Positions 17,745-26,737 of a DNA stretch of 64,000 bases are shown here, piece by piece (position 1 is the first letter of the stretch; the number at the start of each line of letters is the position of its first letter). The position numbers and the translations under genes were made by a program. Under the pieces are notes generated by a model. It was not told the DNA's origin and ran no database searches. It saw only the letters and a list, made by a program, of their open reading frames with translations. The stretch covers positions 1 to 64,000 of the forward strand of contig JAFURP010000038.1 in NCBI GenBank assembly GCA_017471785.1, given 5' to 3'. The stretch comes from Clostridia bacterium (GTDB lineage Bacteria > Bacillota > Clostridia > Christensenellales > Borkfalkiaceae).

Positions 17745-18983
17745 ATGAAAAGAAAAATAGCTCTTTTGGCGGCGTTGCCGTTTGCTTTTGCCTCCTTTGC
17801 GTTCGCAGGCTGTAAGGAGGAAGCAAAAGCGCCCGAGCAGGTAGTATTGTGCGATTTCGAGCAGTTCGAGCCGGACTTCCAGCTCATGCGTTTGCAACAC
17901 GAGTTCGGCGCGGTGCGCGTGAATACGGACGAAAAATACGTAAAAAGCGGTAAAACGTCGGCAAAGCTTATGCCGATAGGCGGCTATACGAGCGGCGCGG
18001 TGCCCTACGCGTATATTCAAACGTTCAGCGACCGTTTCGATTACGATTACCGCGATTTCACCAAGGTAAAGTCCTTCTCTATGTGGATGTATAACGCGCA
18101 GGAAACGACGGAGGTGGTGAAATTCGGGCTTATCGGGGAGATCACCAGCACGACGAGCTGCGTGAAGGTGCCTTGTATACAATATGCGCTGGAAAGCGGC
18201 TGGAATAAGGTGGTGGTATATCTCGAGCACGATAAATTGGCGTTTTCCTTGGACGTTGCGGACGTTCCTGGGCTGTACGTGGAATTTGAAAACGCAGGCG
18301 TGCGCGATATCGAGGAAGCCCCCGTGTTCTATATGGACGACGTAGCTTTGAATACGCTGGAAACGCCCGTCGAGATAGACGACGATTACGAATTCGCCAA
18401 GGGCGAGATCGCCGATTTCGAATACGATTATCAGGCGAATATGATCACCTACCAAAACACCAAGGATACGAGTATGCCCAACGCGTACGTCGTAAAGGCG
18501 GCAAACGAGGGACTTATCGCGCCGAGCGGCGAGAAGATACTTAAAGTCGTTACCAAGGGCGATAAAGAAAGGAGCGGCTGGCCGAGCATTTTGATCCCCC
18601 AAAAGATCTTGGAGGCAAGCGGCTTTAACCAAATACCCAAGGAGCAATGGGCGAATTACGTATTCCGTTTCGAGGTGTATACGGAGGTGGAGGATATCGA
18701 TTTCAAGCTGTATTCCATCCTCTACGCGCAAAAGGGTAGTCAGGGTAAACAAACGATCAAAACGAAAGCGGGAGAATGGGTAACGCACGAGGTCGCGTTC
18801 TCCACCGTCGGGTATTTCGACTCGAATACGACGGAGGAGAAATTGCAAACCGCTACGGAAAATATCCTCACCGCGCCTGCGAAATGGGCGATCAACTGGG
18901 GCGGCTATAACGACGCCGAGGAGAAGGTGTTCTATTTGGATAACTTCCGCTACGTGAATATCACCGAGGAGGGCGCGCAATGA
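17745..18983 (+). CDS. Lipoprotein with two carbohydrate-binding-like beta-sandwich domains
   Basis: A 412-residue lipoprotein (lipobox AFAGC, Cys23). It has two similar halves (about 30-205 and 215-405). Each begins with a DFE-type strand (LCDFEQFEPDFQ; IADFEYDYQAN), contains a segment on altered strain or spread (KSFSMWMYNAQ; YVFRFEVYTE) and ends with a [YL]-D-[DN] strand (FYMDDVAL; FYLDNFRY), the pattern of jelly-roll carbohydrate-binding modules. There are no catalytic motifs. The ATG at 17745 has AGGAGG eight bases upstream. Its stop overlaps the next gene's ATG by 4 bases (ATGA), so they are coupled. Function is inferred from fold-like pattern and context. Confidence 0.78.
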   Translation: MKRKIALLAALPFAFASFAFAGCKEEAKAPEQVVLCDFEQFEPDFQLMRLQHEFGAVRVNTDEKYVKSGKTSAKLMPIGGYTSGAVPYAYIQTFSDRFDYDYRDFTKVKSFSMWMYNAQETTEVVKFGLIGEITSTTSCVKVPCIQYALESGWNKVVVYLEHDKLAFSLDVADVPGLYVEFENAGVRDIEEAPVFYMDDVALNTLETPVEIDDDYEFAKGEIADFEYDYQANMITYQNTKDTSMPNAYVVKAANEGLIAPSGEKILKVVTKGDKERSGWPSILIPQKILEASGFNQIPKEQWANYVFRFEVYTEVEDIDFKLYSILYAQKGSQGKQTIKTKAGEWVTHEVAFSTVGYFDSNTTEEKLQTATENILTAPAKWAINWGGYNDAEEKVFYLDNFRYVNITEEGAQ

Positions 18984-21580
18984 GAAGGAGCAAAAAGATA
19001 GGTCTTTTGACGGGCTTGGCGCTTTCCGTATGCGCTTGCGGCTTTGCGCTCGGCGCGTGCAAGACGACGCCCGAGATCGCGTTGTTGGATTTCACCGATA
19101 TCGAGCGTACGGCGGAGCTGGACAGCACCTACGTACTTCCCGTTTGTAACGTTACGGACGAGAGCGGCAACGATTATCGGGTGTCGTATACGGTCAAAAC
19201 GGCGGGCGGCGAGGAGATCGTCGTGGCGAATAATTCGTTTGCCGTGAAGCTGTTGGAGGATTATTATATCACCTGTACGGCGGAGCTTGGCGGCGGCGAT
19301 ATCCGTACGCGCACGATCACCTTAAAGGTGGAGGATAAGGGCTTGCCCGAAATTACGTTTGCGGAAGCCAAGCGCGGTATTGAAAATACCGAATACACCC
19401 TGCCCGAAGTGACCGTGACCGATTCTTCCAAGGAAACGATCACGCCGAGCGTGAAAGTCTTTGCCTTAAACGGCGAGGAAAAGGGCGCGGAGCAAACGGT
19501 TGCAAACGGCAAGTTCACGCCTACGCAAAGGGGATATTACCTCTTGGAAGCGACGGCAACGGACGGCTCGGGGAATACGAAAGTGGATAGTACGAAAATT
19601 TTCGTGCGTGAAGCGCCCGAAGCGAGCGAGATCGTGTCCTTTAAGTACGCCGAGGATACCGATTGCCTTGCCTTTAAGGGCGATATCGCTTGGGAGGAAA
19701 GCTACGCAGGCGAAAGCGGCGTGGCAAAGCTCACCTATACGGGCAATAAAAACGCCAATGCGTTGTGTATCGGCTCGCTTCAGGATATTTCCGAAAGCTC
19801 GTCCTTGTATACGGCGTACGATACGCTCGTCGTGAGAATGTATATCGTACGATCGAGCGAGATCACCAACTATTTCAACCCGACGGACGGAAACCTCCGT
19901 ATCAGTCAATGCACGGACGGCAGGGCGATCGCTTCCAGCAATATTTACAGCCAAAACGCCGTGGAATACAACAAATGGGTGAATTATTTATTCGATATCG
20001 AAGCGTTGCGGTATTTCGATATGGAAAAACCCAATACGAATAACGCAAAGCTTTGGTCGGACGGCGTGATCAAGGACGGCGACGACGCGCTCGTTCACAG
20101 CGGCGAGTTTTACATAGCGGATATTTACTGCACCAACACGGTGGACGTGGAGGTGAGCGGCTCGTATCAAGTGGGGCAGACCCTGTCGTTTGGCGTTTCG
20201 TCGGGCGAGGCGAGCTACTTGGTGGAAAAGCCCGACGGCACTATGGATACGGTGCAGGGCGATTCGTATACCATCACGCAAAAGGGTACGCATAAGGTAA
20301 TTGCAAACGGCGAGGGCGTGTACGGTGAAGCGAGGTTTACGGCGCTCCGCGCAGGCGCGACGGGCGAGGTGCTTTCCTTTGACGAAGCGGACGATATCGA
20401 CTTGGCGTACAACACCGTCGCAAATAGTCTTTCCATCGTCGAGCACGCGGACGAAACGGGCGTTTTGAAGCTGGAATGGAGCGGCGGCAGATGGCCCACT
20501 ATTTCGTTCCAATCGCTTGCAAGCCAAGCAACGCGCGCGACGTACGATTACGTGACGTTCCGTATGTACCTGCCGAGCGGTACGGCTTTCGAAAGCGTTT
20601 CGATCAAAAACGGCGCGTCGGGGAATAAACAGCCGATAGAGGGTACGACGATCGTATACGATCAATGGTTTGATTGCCGTTTTGCGGTAAGCGCGGCGTC
20701 CAATTGGACGGACGGCGCGTCGGCGAGCGAGCTTTGGACGAATGAGTGTAAATTCTTCCTCACCATTCCCGCCGTTGACGGACAAACGGAATATCAAGCG
20801 ACGATCTATATCGCGGATATCCGTTTGGAAAAGCAAGCGACGGTGAGCGTTACGGGCGCTACTTCGGTGGATAGCCAAGTAACGTTCGGCGCAACGCAGG
20901 GCAATCAAGCGCTGTCTATGACGGACGCAAGGGTGATCGTGACCACGCCGAGCGGAACGACGACGAGCGTGACGGGCGCGAGCTATACGATCGCGGAAAA
21001 GGGCGTGCATACGGTGGAGGTAACGGGCGCGAATTTCTACGGTAAAACGACGTTTACGGCAACGCGCGCGGTTGGCGCGACCGAGCTGATCTCCTTCGAC
21101 TACGAGGAGGATATCCAAAACGTTGCGGTGACTGCGGCGACGGATACGAAAGCGGGCGGTACGGCGGTGCGTTTGGCAAGCTATGCGGAAGAAACGGGCG
21201 TATTGCAGCTGACGTGGAGCGGTAACAAATGGCCGACGGTAGCGATATCCTTCTTGCAAAGCAAAGCGGTATATCAGCAATACAGTTACGTCGTGTTCCG
21301 CGTTTACGCACCCGACGGATTGGCGAATTTTGCCGTTCAAAGCGGTTATAAAGACGGAACGACCGAAAAGCAAAATTATTATCCGACGATAGGCAATACG
21401 GCGCTTGCCGCAGGCGAGTGGCACGACGTCAAATTCACGACGAGCTGTTTTGCCAAGTGGACGGACGGCGCTTCGGCGAACGAGCTTTTGAGTGCGACTT
21501 GCGTGCTTTGGGGAACGTTTGCGGATTCCGCTGTCTCGGGTACGCTGTATATCGCAAACGTGTATATGTCGAACGAATAA
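18980..21580 (+). CDS. Large modular lipoprotein with Ig-like and repeated beta-sandwich domains
   Basis: An 866-residue lipoprotein (lipobox LGAC, Cys27). Residues about 30-210 form one Ig-like unit (TRTITLKVEDKGLPEI ... NGKFTPTQRGYYLLEATATDGSGN). Three carbohydrate-binding-like modules follow, starting near SEIVSFKYAEDTD, GEVLSFDEADDID and TELISFDYEEDIQ, each with an ETGVLxLxWSG-type strand, a Tyr-Asp-Tyr or Tyr-Val strand and a TLYIANVYM-type end; the modules are joined by short domains with YTIxxKGxHxV. The same parts recur in the proteins at 21853 and 24034. It is probably a surface glycan-binding or structural protein; no enzyme motif is seen. Confidence 0.8.
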   Translation: MRRSKKIGLLTGLALSVCACGFALGACKTTPEIALLDFTDIERTAELDSTYVLPVCNVTDESGNDYRVSYTVKTAGGEEIVVANNSFAVKLLEDYYITCTAELGGGDIRTRTITLKVEDKGLPEITFAEAKRGIENTEYTLPEVTVTDSSKETITPSVKVFALNGEEKGAEQTVANGKFTPTQRGYYLLEATATDGSGNTKVDSTKIFVREAPEASEIVSFKYAEDTDCLAFKGDIAWEESYAGESGVAKLTYTGNKNANALCIGSLQDISESSSLYTAYDTLVVRMYIVRSSEITNYFNPTDGNLRISQCTDGRAIASSNIYSQNAVEYNKWVNYLFDIEALRYFDMEKPNTNNAKLWSDGVIKDGDDALVHSGEFYIADIYCTNTVDVEVSGSYQVGQTLSFGVSSGEASYLVEKPDGTMDTVQGDSYTITQKGTHKVIANGEGVYGEARFTALRAGATGEVLSFDEADDIDLAYNTVANSLSIVEHADETGVLKLEWSGGRWPTISFQSLASQATRATYDYVTFRMYLPSGTAFESVSIKNGASGNKQPIEGTTIVYDQWFDCRFAVSAASNWTDGASASELWTNECKFFLTIPAVDGQTEYQATIYIADIRLEKQATVSVTGATSVDSQVTFGATQGNQALSMTDARVIVTTPSGTTTSVTGASYTIAEKGVHTVEVTGANFYGKTTFTATRAVGATELISFDYEEDIQNVAVTAATDTKAGGTAVRLASYAEETGVLQLTWSGNKWPTVAISFLQSKAVYQQYSYVVFRVYAPDGLANFAVQSGYKDGTTEKQNYYPTIGNTALAAGEWHDVKFTTSCFAKWTDGASANELLSATCVLWGTFADSAVSGTLYIANVYMSNE

Positions 21581-21668
21581 AAAAGCCAAATGTTATATGG
21601 TAAATCTCATAGAGAAACAAGTAACGAAAAATAAAAAATAAACAATAAAAATTTTAGGAGGTAGTATG

Positions 21669-21851
21669 ATGCAGGAACAACACGAAGTTAAACAAGCTTC
21701 CATGTATGAAAGCCCGAAAGTGTCCTTGGTACGGCTTTCGACGGACGTTGTGAAAACGAGTACAGTCGGCACGCTTTCTTGGAATAGCGTGGATTGGGGC
21801 GATTCGTTTACGCAAAATCGGGACAATACCTTTATAGGGGAGGGCGAATAA
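21669..21851 (+). CDS. Short peptide gene, 60 residues, unknown function
   Basis: A short open frame with a strong AGGAGG site at 21656-21661. Two ATGs lie in frame, 21666 and 21669; the second has the better 7-base spacing. The peptide has no signal sequence and contains MYESPKVSLVRLSTDVVKTS followed by a tail rich in Thr, Ser, Trp, Asn and Asp. Its stop is one base before the ATG of the secreted protein at 21853, so the two are likely translated together. I do not recognise a named family. It could be a leader that tunes translation, a small precursor peptide or a chaperone-like partner. The ribosome site and coupling support a real gene. Confidence 0.65.
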   Translation: MQEQHEVKQASMYESPKVSLVRLSTDVVKTSTVGTLSWNSVDWGDSFTQNRDNTFIGEGE

Positions 21852-21852
21852 T

Positions 21853-23949
21853 ATGAAAAAGAAAGCATTATTAAGTATCGTAGCCCTTTTGGCGTGCGGC
21901 AGCGCGGCGGCAGGCGTAGCCTCGCTTGCGCCCAAAACCGCTTCGGCGGCAAGCGCAAGCTTCTATTCGGAGGGCGCTTCCGTTAAGATCACTTCGAGCG
22001 TAGCCGAGGCTCAGGTGCGTTTCAATACCACGATGACGGACGAGTTCTACGGCGGTTATTTCACGAACGGCGTAGCGAACGAGGGGGTTGAAACGGGTAT
22101 GCTCGTCGTGCCCTACGACGTATATCAGGCAAGCGGCGTAAGCGAGCTTACCTTGGAAACGGCGGAAACGTGTCACGCAACGCCCGTGGAAACGACCACC
22201 CTTTGGGCGGACGCGCAAACGAGCGGCTTGAAGGAGGCGTACGCGGTGCTTCCGACCAACGCGATCCCCGAAGAGAGCCACAACCGCGTATTGCTCTTTG
22301 TCGGCTACGTAACGGACGGTACGACCCCCGTATATACGGCGCCGAGAAAGACCTCTATGTCGCACGTGGCTTGGAAAGCGCAAAGCGCGGCGGAGGACGT
22401 GGTTTCTTCCACGAACAAAGCGGCTTTGAAGGAAGCGTATATGCACGATTACGAGGTCACGTTTAACGACGCGTACGCGCGTACGATGACCCTCGAATAC
22501 GGCACCTATATCAACGCGCAAACGAGCAAGACGGTATATTGGGACGAGGAATGTACGGAAGCGGTGGCGGACACCGACTACGTTTCCTGTGCGGCGCAGG
22601 TTTACGTAAAAGACGAGGAAAAGGATACGAGCGAATTGCTTTCCTTCGATTACGCTTGCGATACGGAAAGAGCGACGGACAAAGCCGTTTGGATTTCGAA
22701 TAATTATAGTCCCGAAACGGCTTACGTGGAAGAATTTGCAGGCGAAACGGGCGTTATGCAGGTAACGCACCACAGCGTCGATAGGACTACCTCTTACGAT
22801 ACTTGGTCGCCGCAATTTACGCTTCAAAATCCCAAGCAATCTATGGTGGCAACCTCGACCGTATACGATAATTACGAATATCTCGTCGTAAGAATGTATA
22901 TCGTGAAAACCGACGAGTATCAAGTCGATTGGGATTACGTGGCGATAGAAGACCGCAATGCGAGCGGCTGTAAGGTTACGTTGGACGCGGCAAACGATTA
23001 TAATAAATGGATCGACGTGAAATTTGCGTTGACTTCGATCAAAGACGTTATAGGAGAAAAAACGACTTTGAAGATTTACGGTGAAGACGCGGGCGCGGCG
23101 GCTAAGACGGGCGACGGCGCGTATACCAATCAAGTGGGTATGTACTACGTTGCCGGCATTTGGCTTGAGAACGCACAAACGCAATATACCTTTACGGAGG
23201 ATAATTATGCGGACTATGTCGCTTCGTACGTTACCGGTTCGGCAACTGCTTCGATTTCTTGGAGCGATACGGCAGAAGCTGTTCAAATCGATTATACCAT
23301 AACGGGGACCGGCGCGATCTATCCCGGATTTAAGCTGTTGAACGATAACGTTGATTACGGCGCAATCTCGAATAATTACGATTATTTCACGGTTGAGGTT
23401 TATTACGTTGCGACAGGTACGGATCCTTATGACGAGAACGCGACGATATCGCATACGTTGGATCAATATATTGCCAGCAACGGCACGGGCGGTAAGCTGT
23501 GTTTAGGAACGACGGACGGTAAGGTAACTTCCGGAAACGGAAGTAGCGCAGGGCAATGGATAAAGATCATCGCGCCTATCGAATGCTTGGCAGGCGACAG
23601 CGGTTATTACGGAAGAATGAATGCTACTCAAAAAACGACGGGTACGGCAAGAATGTACGTAAAGGGCTTCGAGCTTTGCAAAGCGGAGCTTGCCGTAGAG
23701 GCTACGGGTACGAACGGCTTGGTTTCGGCTGAAGCTTTGACGGTGAGCGTAACGGACGGCGAAGGCGCGACGGTTACGACGTATACCGGCTTTGCCGCGA
23801 GAACGACAGGCGGAAACAGCACGACGATAAAGAACGGAGCGTTTACCGTTAATAGCGGTCGCGAGGGCGATTGGTACGTGGTCGTAGTGGACGGAAACGG
23901 TAAGGTCGGTTTGACGAAGATCACCGTAGCGGCGGCAGCGACCGCGTAA
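21853..23949 (+). CDS. Secreted multi-domain beta-sandwich protein
   Basis: A 698-residue exported protein with a signal peptide ending near ASA (about 33), not a lipoprotein. Residues about 35-260 form a domain (VRFNTTMTDEFY, GMLVVPYDVYQ, HNRVLLFVGYVTDG) resembling the middle module of the metallophosphoesterase at 7825. Residues about 265-698 match the C-terminal half of the lipoprotein at 24034 in order: SFDYACD, FAGETGVMQVTHHSV, YEYLVVRMYIVK, QVDWDYVAIE, KIYGEDAGAAAKTGD, TGTARMYVKGFELCKAELAVE and an end domain. No anchor is visible, so it may be released or held by another surface protein. Its job is probably glycan or surface binding (inference). Confidence 0.8.
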   Translation: MKKKALLSIVALLACGSAAAGVASLAPKTASAASASFYSEGASVKITSSVAEAQVRFNTTMTDEFYGGYFTNGVANEGVETGMLVVPYDVYQASGVSELTLETAETCHATPVETTTLWADAQTSGLKEAYAVLPTNAIPEESHNRVLLFVGYVTDGTTPVYTAPRKTSMSHVAWKAQSAAEDVVSSTNKAALKEAYMHDYEVTFNDAYARTMTLEYGTYINAQTSKTVYWDEECTEAVADTDYVSCAAQVYVKDEEKDTSELLSFDYACDTERATDKAVWISNNYSPETAYVEEFAGETGVMQVTHHSVDRTTSYDTWSPQFTLQNPKQSMVATSTVYDNYEYLVVRMYIVKTDEYQVDWDYVAIEDRNASGCKVTLDAANDYNKWIDVKFALTSIKDVIGEKTTLKIYGEDAGAAAKTGDGAYTNQVGMYYVAGIWLENAQTQYTFTEDNYADYVASYVTGSATASISWSDTAEAVQIDYTITGTGAIYPGFKLLNDNVDYGAISNNYDYFTVEVYYVATGTDPYDENATISHTLDQYIASNGTGGKLCLGTTDGKVTSGNGSSAGQWIKIIAPIECLAGDSGYYGRMNATQKTTGTARMYVKGFELCKAELAVEATGTNGLVSAEALTVSVTDGEGATVTTYTGFAARTTGGNSTTIKNGAFTVNSGREGDWYVVVVDGNGKVGLTKITVAAAATA

Positions 23950-23975
23950 CGCGGCGGTTTATGAACACGCGGCTT

Positions 23976-24003
23976 GTTTCTACGCTCGAAAGGGCGTAGA
24001 AAC
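23976..24003 (+). terminator. Hairpin between two secreted-protein genes
   Basis: GTTTCTACGC (23976-23985) pairs perfectly with GCGTAGAAAC (23994-24003). No T run follows, so it may be a processing or partial-termination hairpin rather than a full terminator. Confidence 0.35.
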
Positions 24004-24033
24004 GGGCGATAAATAAGGGTAAGGAGAATTCCT

Positions 24034-26637
24034 ATGAAAAGGAATAGTAAAATTTGCACGCTACTCGCTATGGCAACCGTTTGTTGCGGTTTTGCCTTTG
24101 CGTCGTGCGAGAATAGTGCGGAAGTAACGTTACAGGATTTTGCCGATACGCAAATGTCCGCGGTTTTGGGTGAGGAATGTACTTTGCCAAGCTCCGCTAT
24201 TAGCACGGCAGGTGCGAAATACGCCGTGGATTATACGGCAAAAACCAAATCGGGCGAAACGGTTACGGTGGAAAACAGCGAGTTCGTCGTGGAATATTTG
24301 GAAGAACACACGCTTACGGCAAGTGTAAAAATCACGGAAAGCGACGTGCGTACGCGCACGATCACCCTGTCCGTAACGGACGAGCACGCGCCCGTCATTT
24401 CCTTTTCCGACGCGACGATCGGCCACGTAGGGAGCGTATATACCTTGCCTACGGTAGACGTTTTAGACGATTCGGGAGAAACGGTTTTACCGACGGTAAA
24501 GCTTTATAAATACAGCGAAAGCGGCGTAAAAGGCGTGGAGGTCGGTTATGCAAACGGCGTGTTTACTCCGCAGGATAAAGGCTTGTATTTGTTGGAGGCT
24601 ACGGCAAAGGATAGTAGCGGAAACGAAGCGGTGCTCGGTAAAATTTTGTACGTAGATACCGTTTCCTTGCAAAGCTTTGAAAATGCGGCAACGAGCGTGG
24701 TTTTAGGCGGTGAATACACTCCGCCGAGCGTTGCCTTGGGCGTAGACGGTACGGAGTATGAGGTTTCTTACGACGTCGTAACGAGTGCAGGGCGTAAGCT
24801 TGGACTGTTAGACGGAAAGCTGTTCGTGCGCTATTATGAAACGCATTATTTGATCGCGAGCGTGCAGGCAGGCGGCGGCGCGGTGCATATTCGTACGATT
24901 ACCGTGAACGTAACGGACGAAGGCGCGCCCGAAATCGTGTTCGGCGAAGCGCAAACGGGCGAAATCAACAGCGAATACGTATTGCCGAGCGTAACCGTCG
25001 TAGACGATTCCCGAGAAACGATCACGCCTGATTTGAAGCTATTCGCTTACAGCGAAAAGGGCGTAAAGGGCGACGAGATTTATTTCAAAAACGGCGCGTT
25101 TACACCGAGCGCGAGCGGTTATTATTTGCTCGAAGCGACGGCGCAGGACAGTAGCGGCAACGAAAGCACGACGGCAAGCAAGATTTTGTACGTGCGCTCA
25201 AACGAAGTATCGGCTACCGAAATCGTAAGCTTTGACGACCCCGAGGACGCTACTTGGCGCGAGGGCGGATACGTGTTGGGCAATATCGGCGTCAGCAACA
25301 ACTATAAGCCTACCGTTACTTGGCAGCATTCGTTTGCAGGGGAAACGGGGGTTATGCAGCTGGTGCATCATAGCGTAGAGAAAGAAGCGGCGTATGATAC
25401 GTGGTCCTCGCAATTTACGATTTACAATTCTAAGCAAGACCTTGGTATCGATTCGGATATTTATGATCAATACGATTATTTGGTCGTAAAAATGTTTATC
25501 GTTAAAAACGCCGAATATCAAGTGGATTGGGATTACGTTGCCATTCAAGAACGGTCGAAGTGTAAAACAGCGACCTTGACTGCTGACGATTACAATCAAT
25601 GGATTACGTTGAAATTCCCGCTGTCGCAGGTTTTGGAAGCGCAAAACGCAGTAATTGACAACGCGGAAACAAAAGCGTATAACGATGCGATTAAAGCGGG
25701 AAAAACGGAAGAGGAAGCTTTGGAAGCAGGCGCAACGGCAAGAGCAAACGCAATAGAAAAGGCAAAACGTCAAATTAAGATTTACGGTCAAGACGCGGGT
25801 GCAGCGGCTAAGACGGGCGATAACGCTTATACCAACCAAGTGGGTATGTTCTACGTTGCGGACGTGTACCTGGAGGGCGTTGAGCCGAATATCGTTTTGA
25901 CGGAAGATAATTTCGAAACGTACGTAACCGAAAAGGGAAATTCCAGCACCGAGCATAAATGGAACGGCGTTGCAAACGCGGTACAGGTAGACTACGACGG
26001 CGACGAAGCTTCTCAGTTGGATAAATACCCCGGGTTTACCTTGCGTGGGCTTTGGAATTACGATACGGTAAAGGCTAAGGGCTACGATTATTTCACCGTG
26101 CAGGTATATATCGTAAACGGCGTTGACCCGTATGATGCAAGCTACGTACCCGAAACGACGCTTGGAAACAGTCGATATATGTCCGTTACAGTACCCGATA
26201 AAATCCGTTTAATGAAGATGAGCGGTGGATTATCGAGCGGAAGTAGCGATAAAGGGCAATGGAATACGTACGTTTTGCCGTTGGAATGCTTGAAATCTTC
26301 GTCTATGGATATTTGGGGCGAGCTGGCTACGCTGTACGGAACGGCCAGAATGTACGTGAAAAATATCGAGCTGAAAAAGGCGGAGCTTGACGTGGAGGTT
26401 ACAGGCGTAAACGGCTTGTACGTAAACGAAACGCTTACCGTAAGCGTAACGGAAAACGGCGAAGCGGTAGATTCGTTTATGGCGTGCGCTGCAAAAGAAG
26501 GCGGTGGAAATCAGGCTACTGTAACGAACGGCACGACGAGTATTTCGATTGCGGACGACTGGTACGTATTCGTAGTGAGCGGTGATAAAGTAGGTTATAC
26601 GAGAATTACCGTGAGCGAGCCGACGGCAACGGAATAA
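24034..26637 (+). CDS. Large modular lipoprotein with duplicated Ig-like unit and helical insertion
   Basis: An 867-residue lipoprotein (lipobox FASC, Cys25). Residues about 30-210 and 211-392 are two copies of one Ig-like unit (both have TRTIT or IRTIT, VTDExAP, YxLPxVxVxDDS and NGxFTPxxxGxYLLEATAxDSSGN). The lipoprotein at 18980 has only one copy. The rest matches the C-terminal 430 residues of 21853. Within that match there is an extra helical stretch of about 45 residues, rich in Ala, Glu and Lys (around residues 530-575, starting EAQNAVIDNAETKAYNDAIK), in place of a short link in 21853. The last domain has VNETLTVSVTENG. Likely surface-bound and glycan-facing; no enzyme motif. Confidence 0.8.
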   Translation: MKRNSKICTLLAMATVCCGFAFASCENSAEVTLQDFADTQMSAVLGEECTLPSSAISTAGAKYAVDYTAKTKSGETVTVENSEFVVEYLEEHTLTASVKITESDVRTRTITLSVTDEHAPVISFSDATIGHVGSVYTLPTVDVLDDSGETVLPTVKLYKYSESGVKGVEVGYANGVFTPQDKGLYLLEATAKDSSGNEAVLGKILYVDTVSLQSFENAATSVVLGGEYTPPSVALGVDGTEYEVSYDVVTSAGRKLGLLDGKLFVRYYETHYLIASVQAGGGAVHIRTITVNVTDEGAPEIVFGEAQTGEINSEYVLPSVTVVDDSRETITPDLKLFAYSEKGVKGDEIYFKNGAFTPSASGYYLLEATAQDSSGNESTTASKILYVRSNEVSATEIVSFDDPEDATWREGGYVLGNIGVSNNYKPTVTWQHSFAGETGVMQLVHHSVEKEAAYDTWSSQFTIYNSKQDLGIDSDIYDQYDYLVVKMFIVKNAEYQVDWDYVAIQERSKCKTATLTADDYNQWITLKFPLSQVLEAQNAVIDNAETKAYNDAIKAGKTEEEALEAGATARANAIEKAKRQIKIYGQDAGAAAKTGDNAYTNQVGMFYVADVYLEGVEPNIVLTEDNFETYVTEKGNSSTEHKWNGVANAVQVDYDGDEASQLDKYPGFTLRGLWNYDTVKAKGYDYFTVQVYIVNGVDPYDASYVPETTLGNSRYMSVTVPDKIRLMKMSGGLSSGSSDKGQWNTYVLPLECLKSSSMDIWGELATLYGTARMYVKNIELKKAELDVEVTGVNGLYVNETLTVSVTENGEAVDSFMACAAKEGGGNQATVTNGTTSISIADDWYVFVVSGDKVGYTRITVSEPTATE

Positions 26638-26655
26638 TTGCGTATAAAAAAGACG

Positions 26656-26695
26656 AATGGGAAACGTCGAGTACGTTTGGCGTTTCCCATTTTTT
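26656..26695 (+). terminator. Rho-independent terminator ending the first glycan operon
   Basis: AATGGGAAACG (26656-26666) pairs with CGTTTCCCATT (26681-26691), followed by a T run. Confidence 0.88.
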
Positions 26696-26737
26696 ACAAA
26701 AAATGGAGATGGGACGGCGTAAGGTCGTAAAAAAATT

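Noticed and set aside
19988-21589. 533-codon open frame opposite the lipoprotein gene at 18980
   Set aside because: The plus strand has a signal peptide, lipobox and repeated domains; the antisense frame is Arg-rich and has no start context.
21871-23466. 531-codon antisense open frame opposite the secreted protein at 21853
   Set aside because: Same codon-bias effect; no motif and the plus-strand protein is clearly real.
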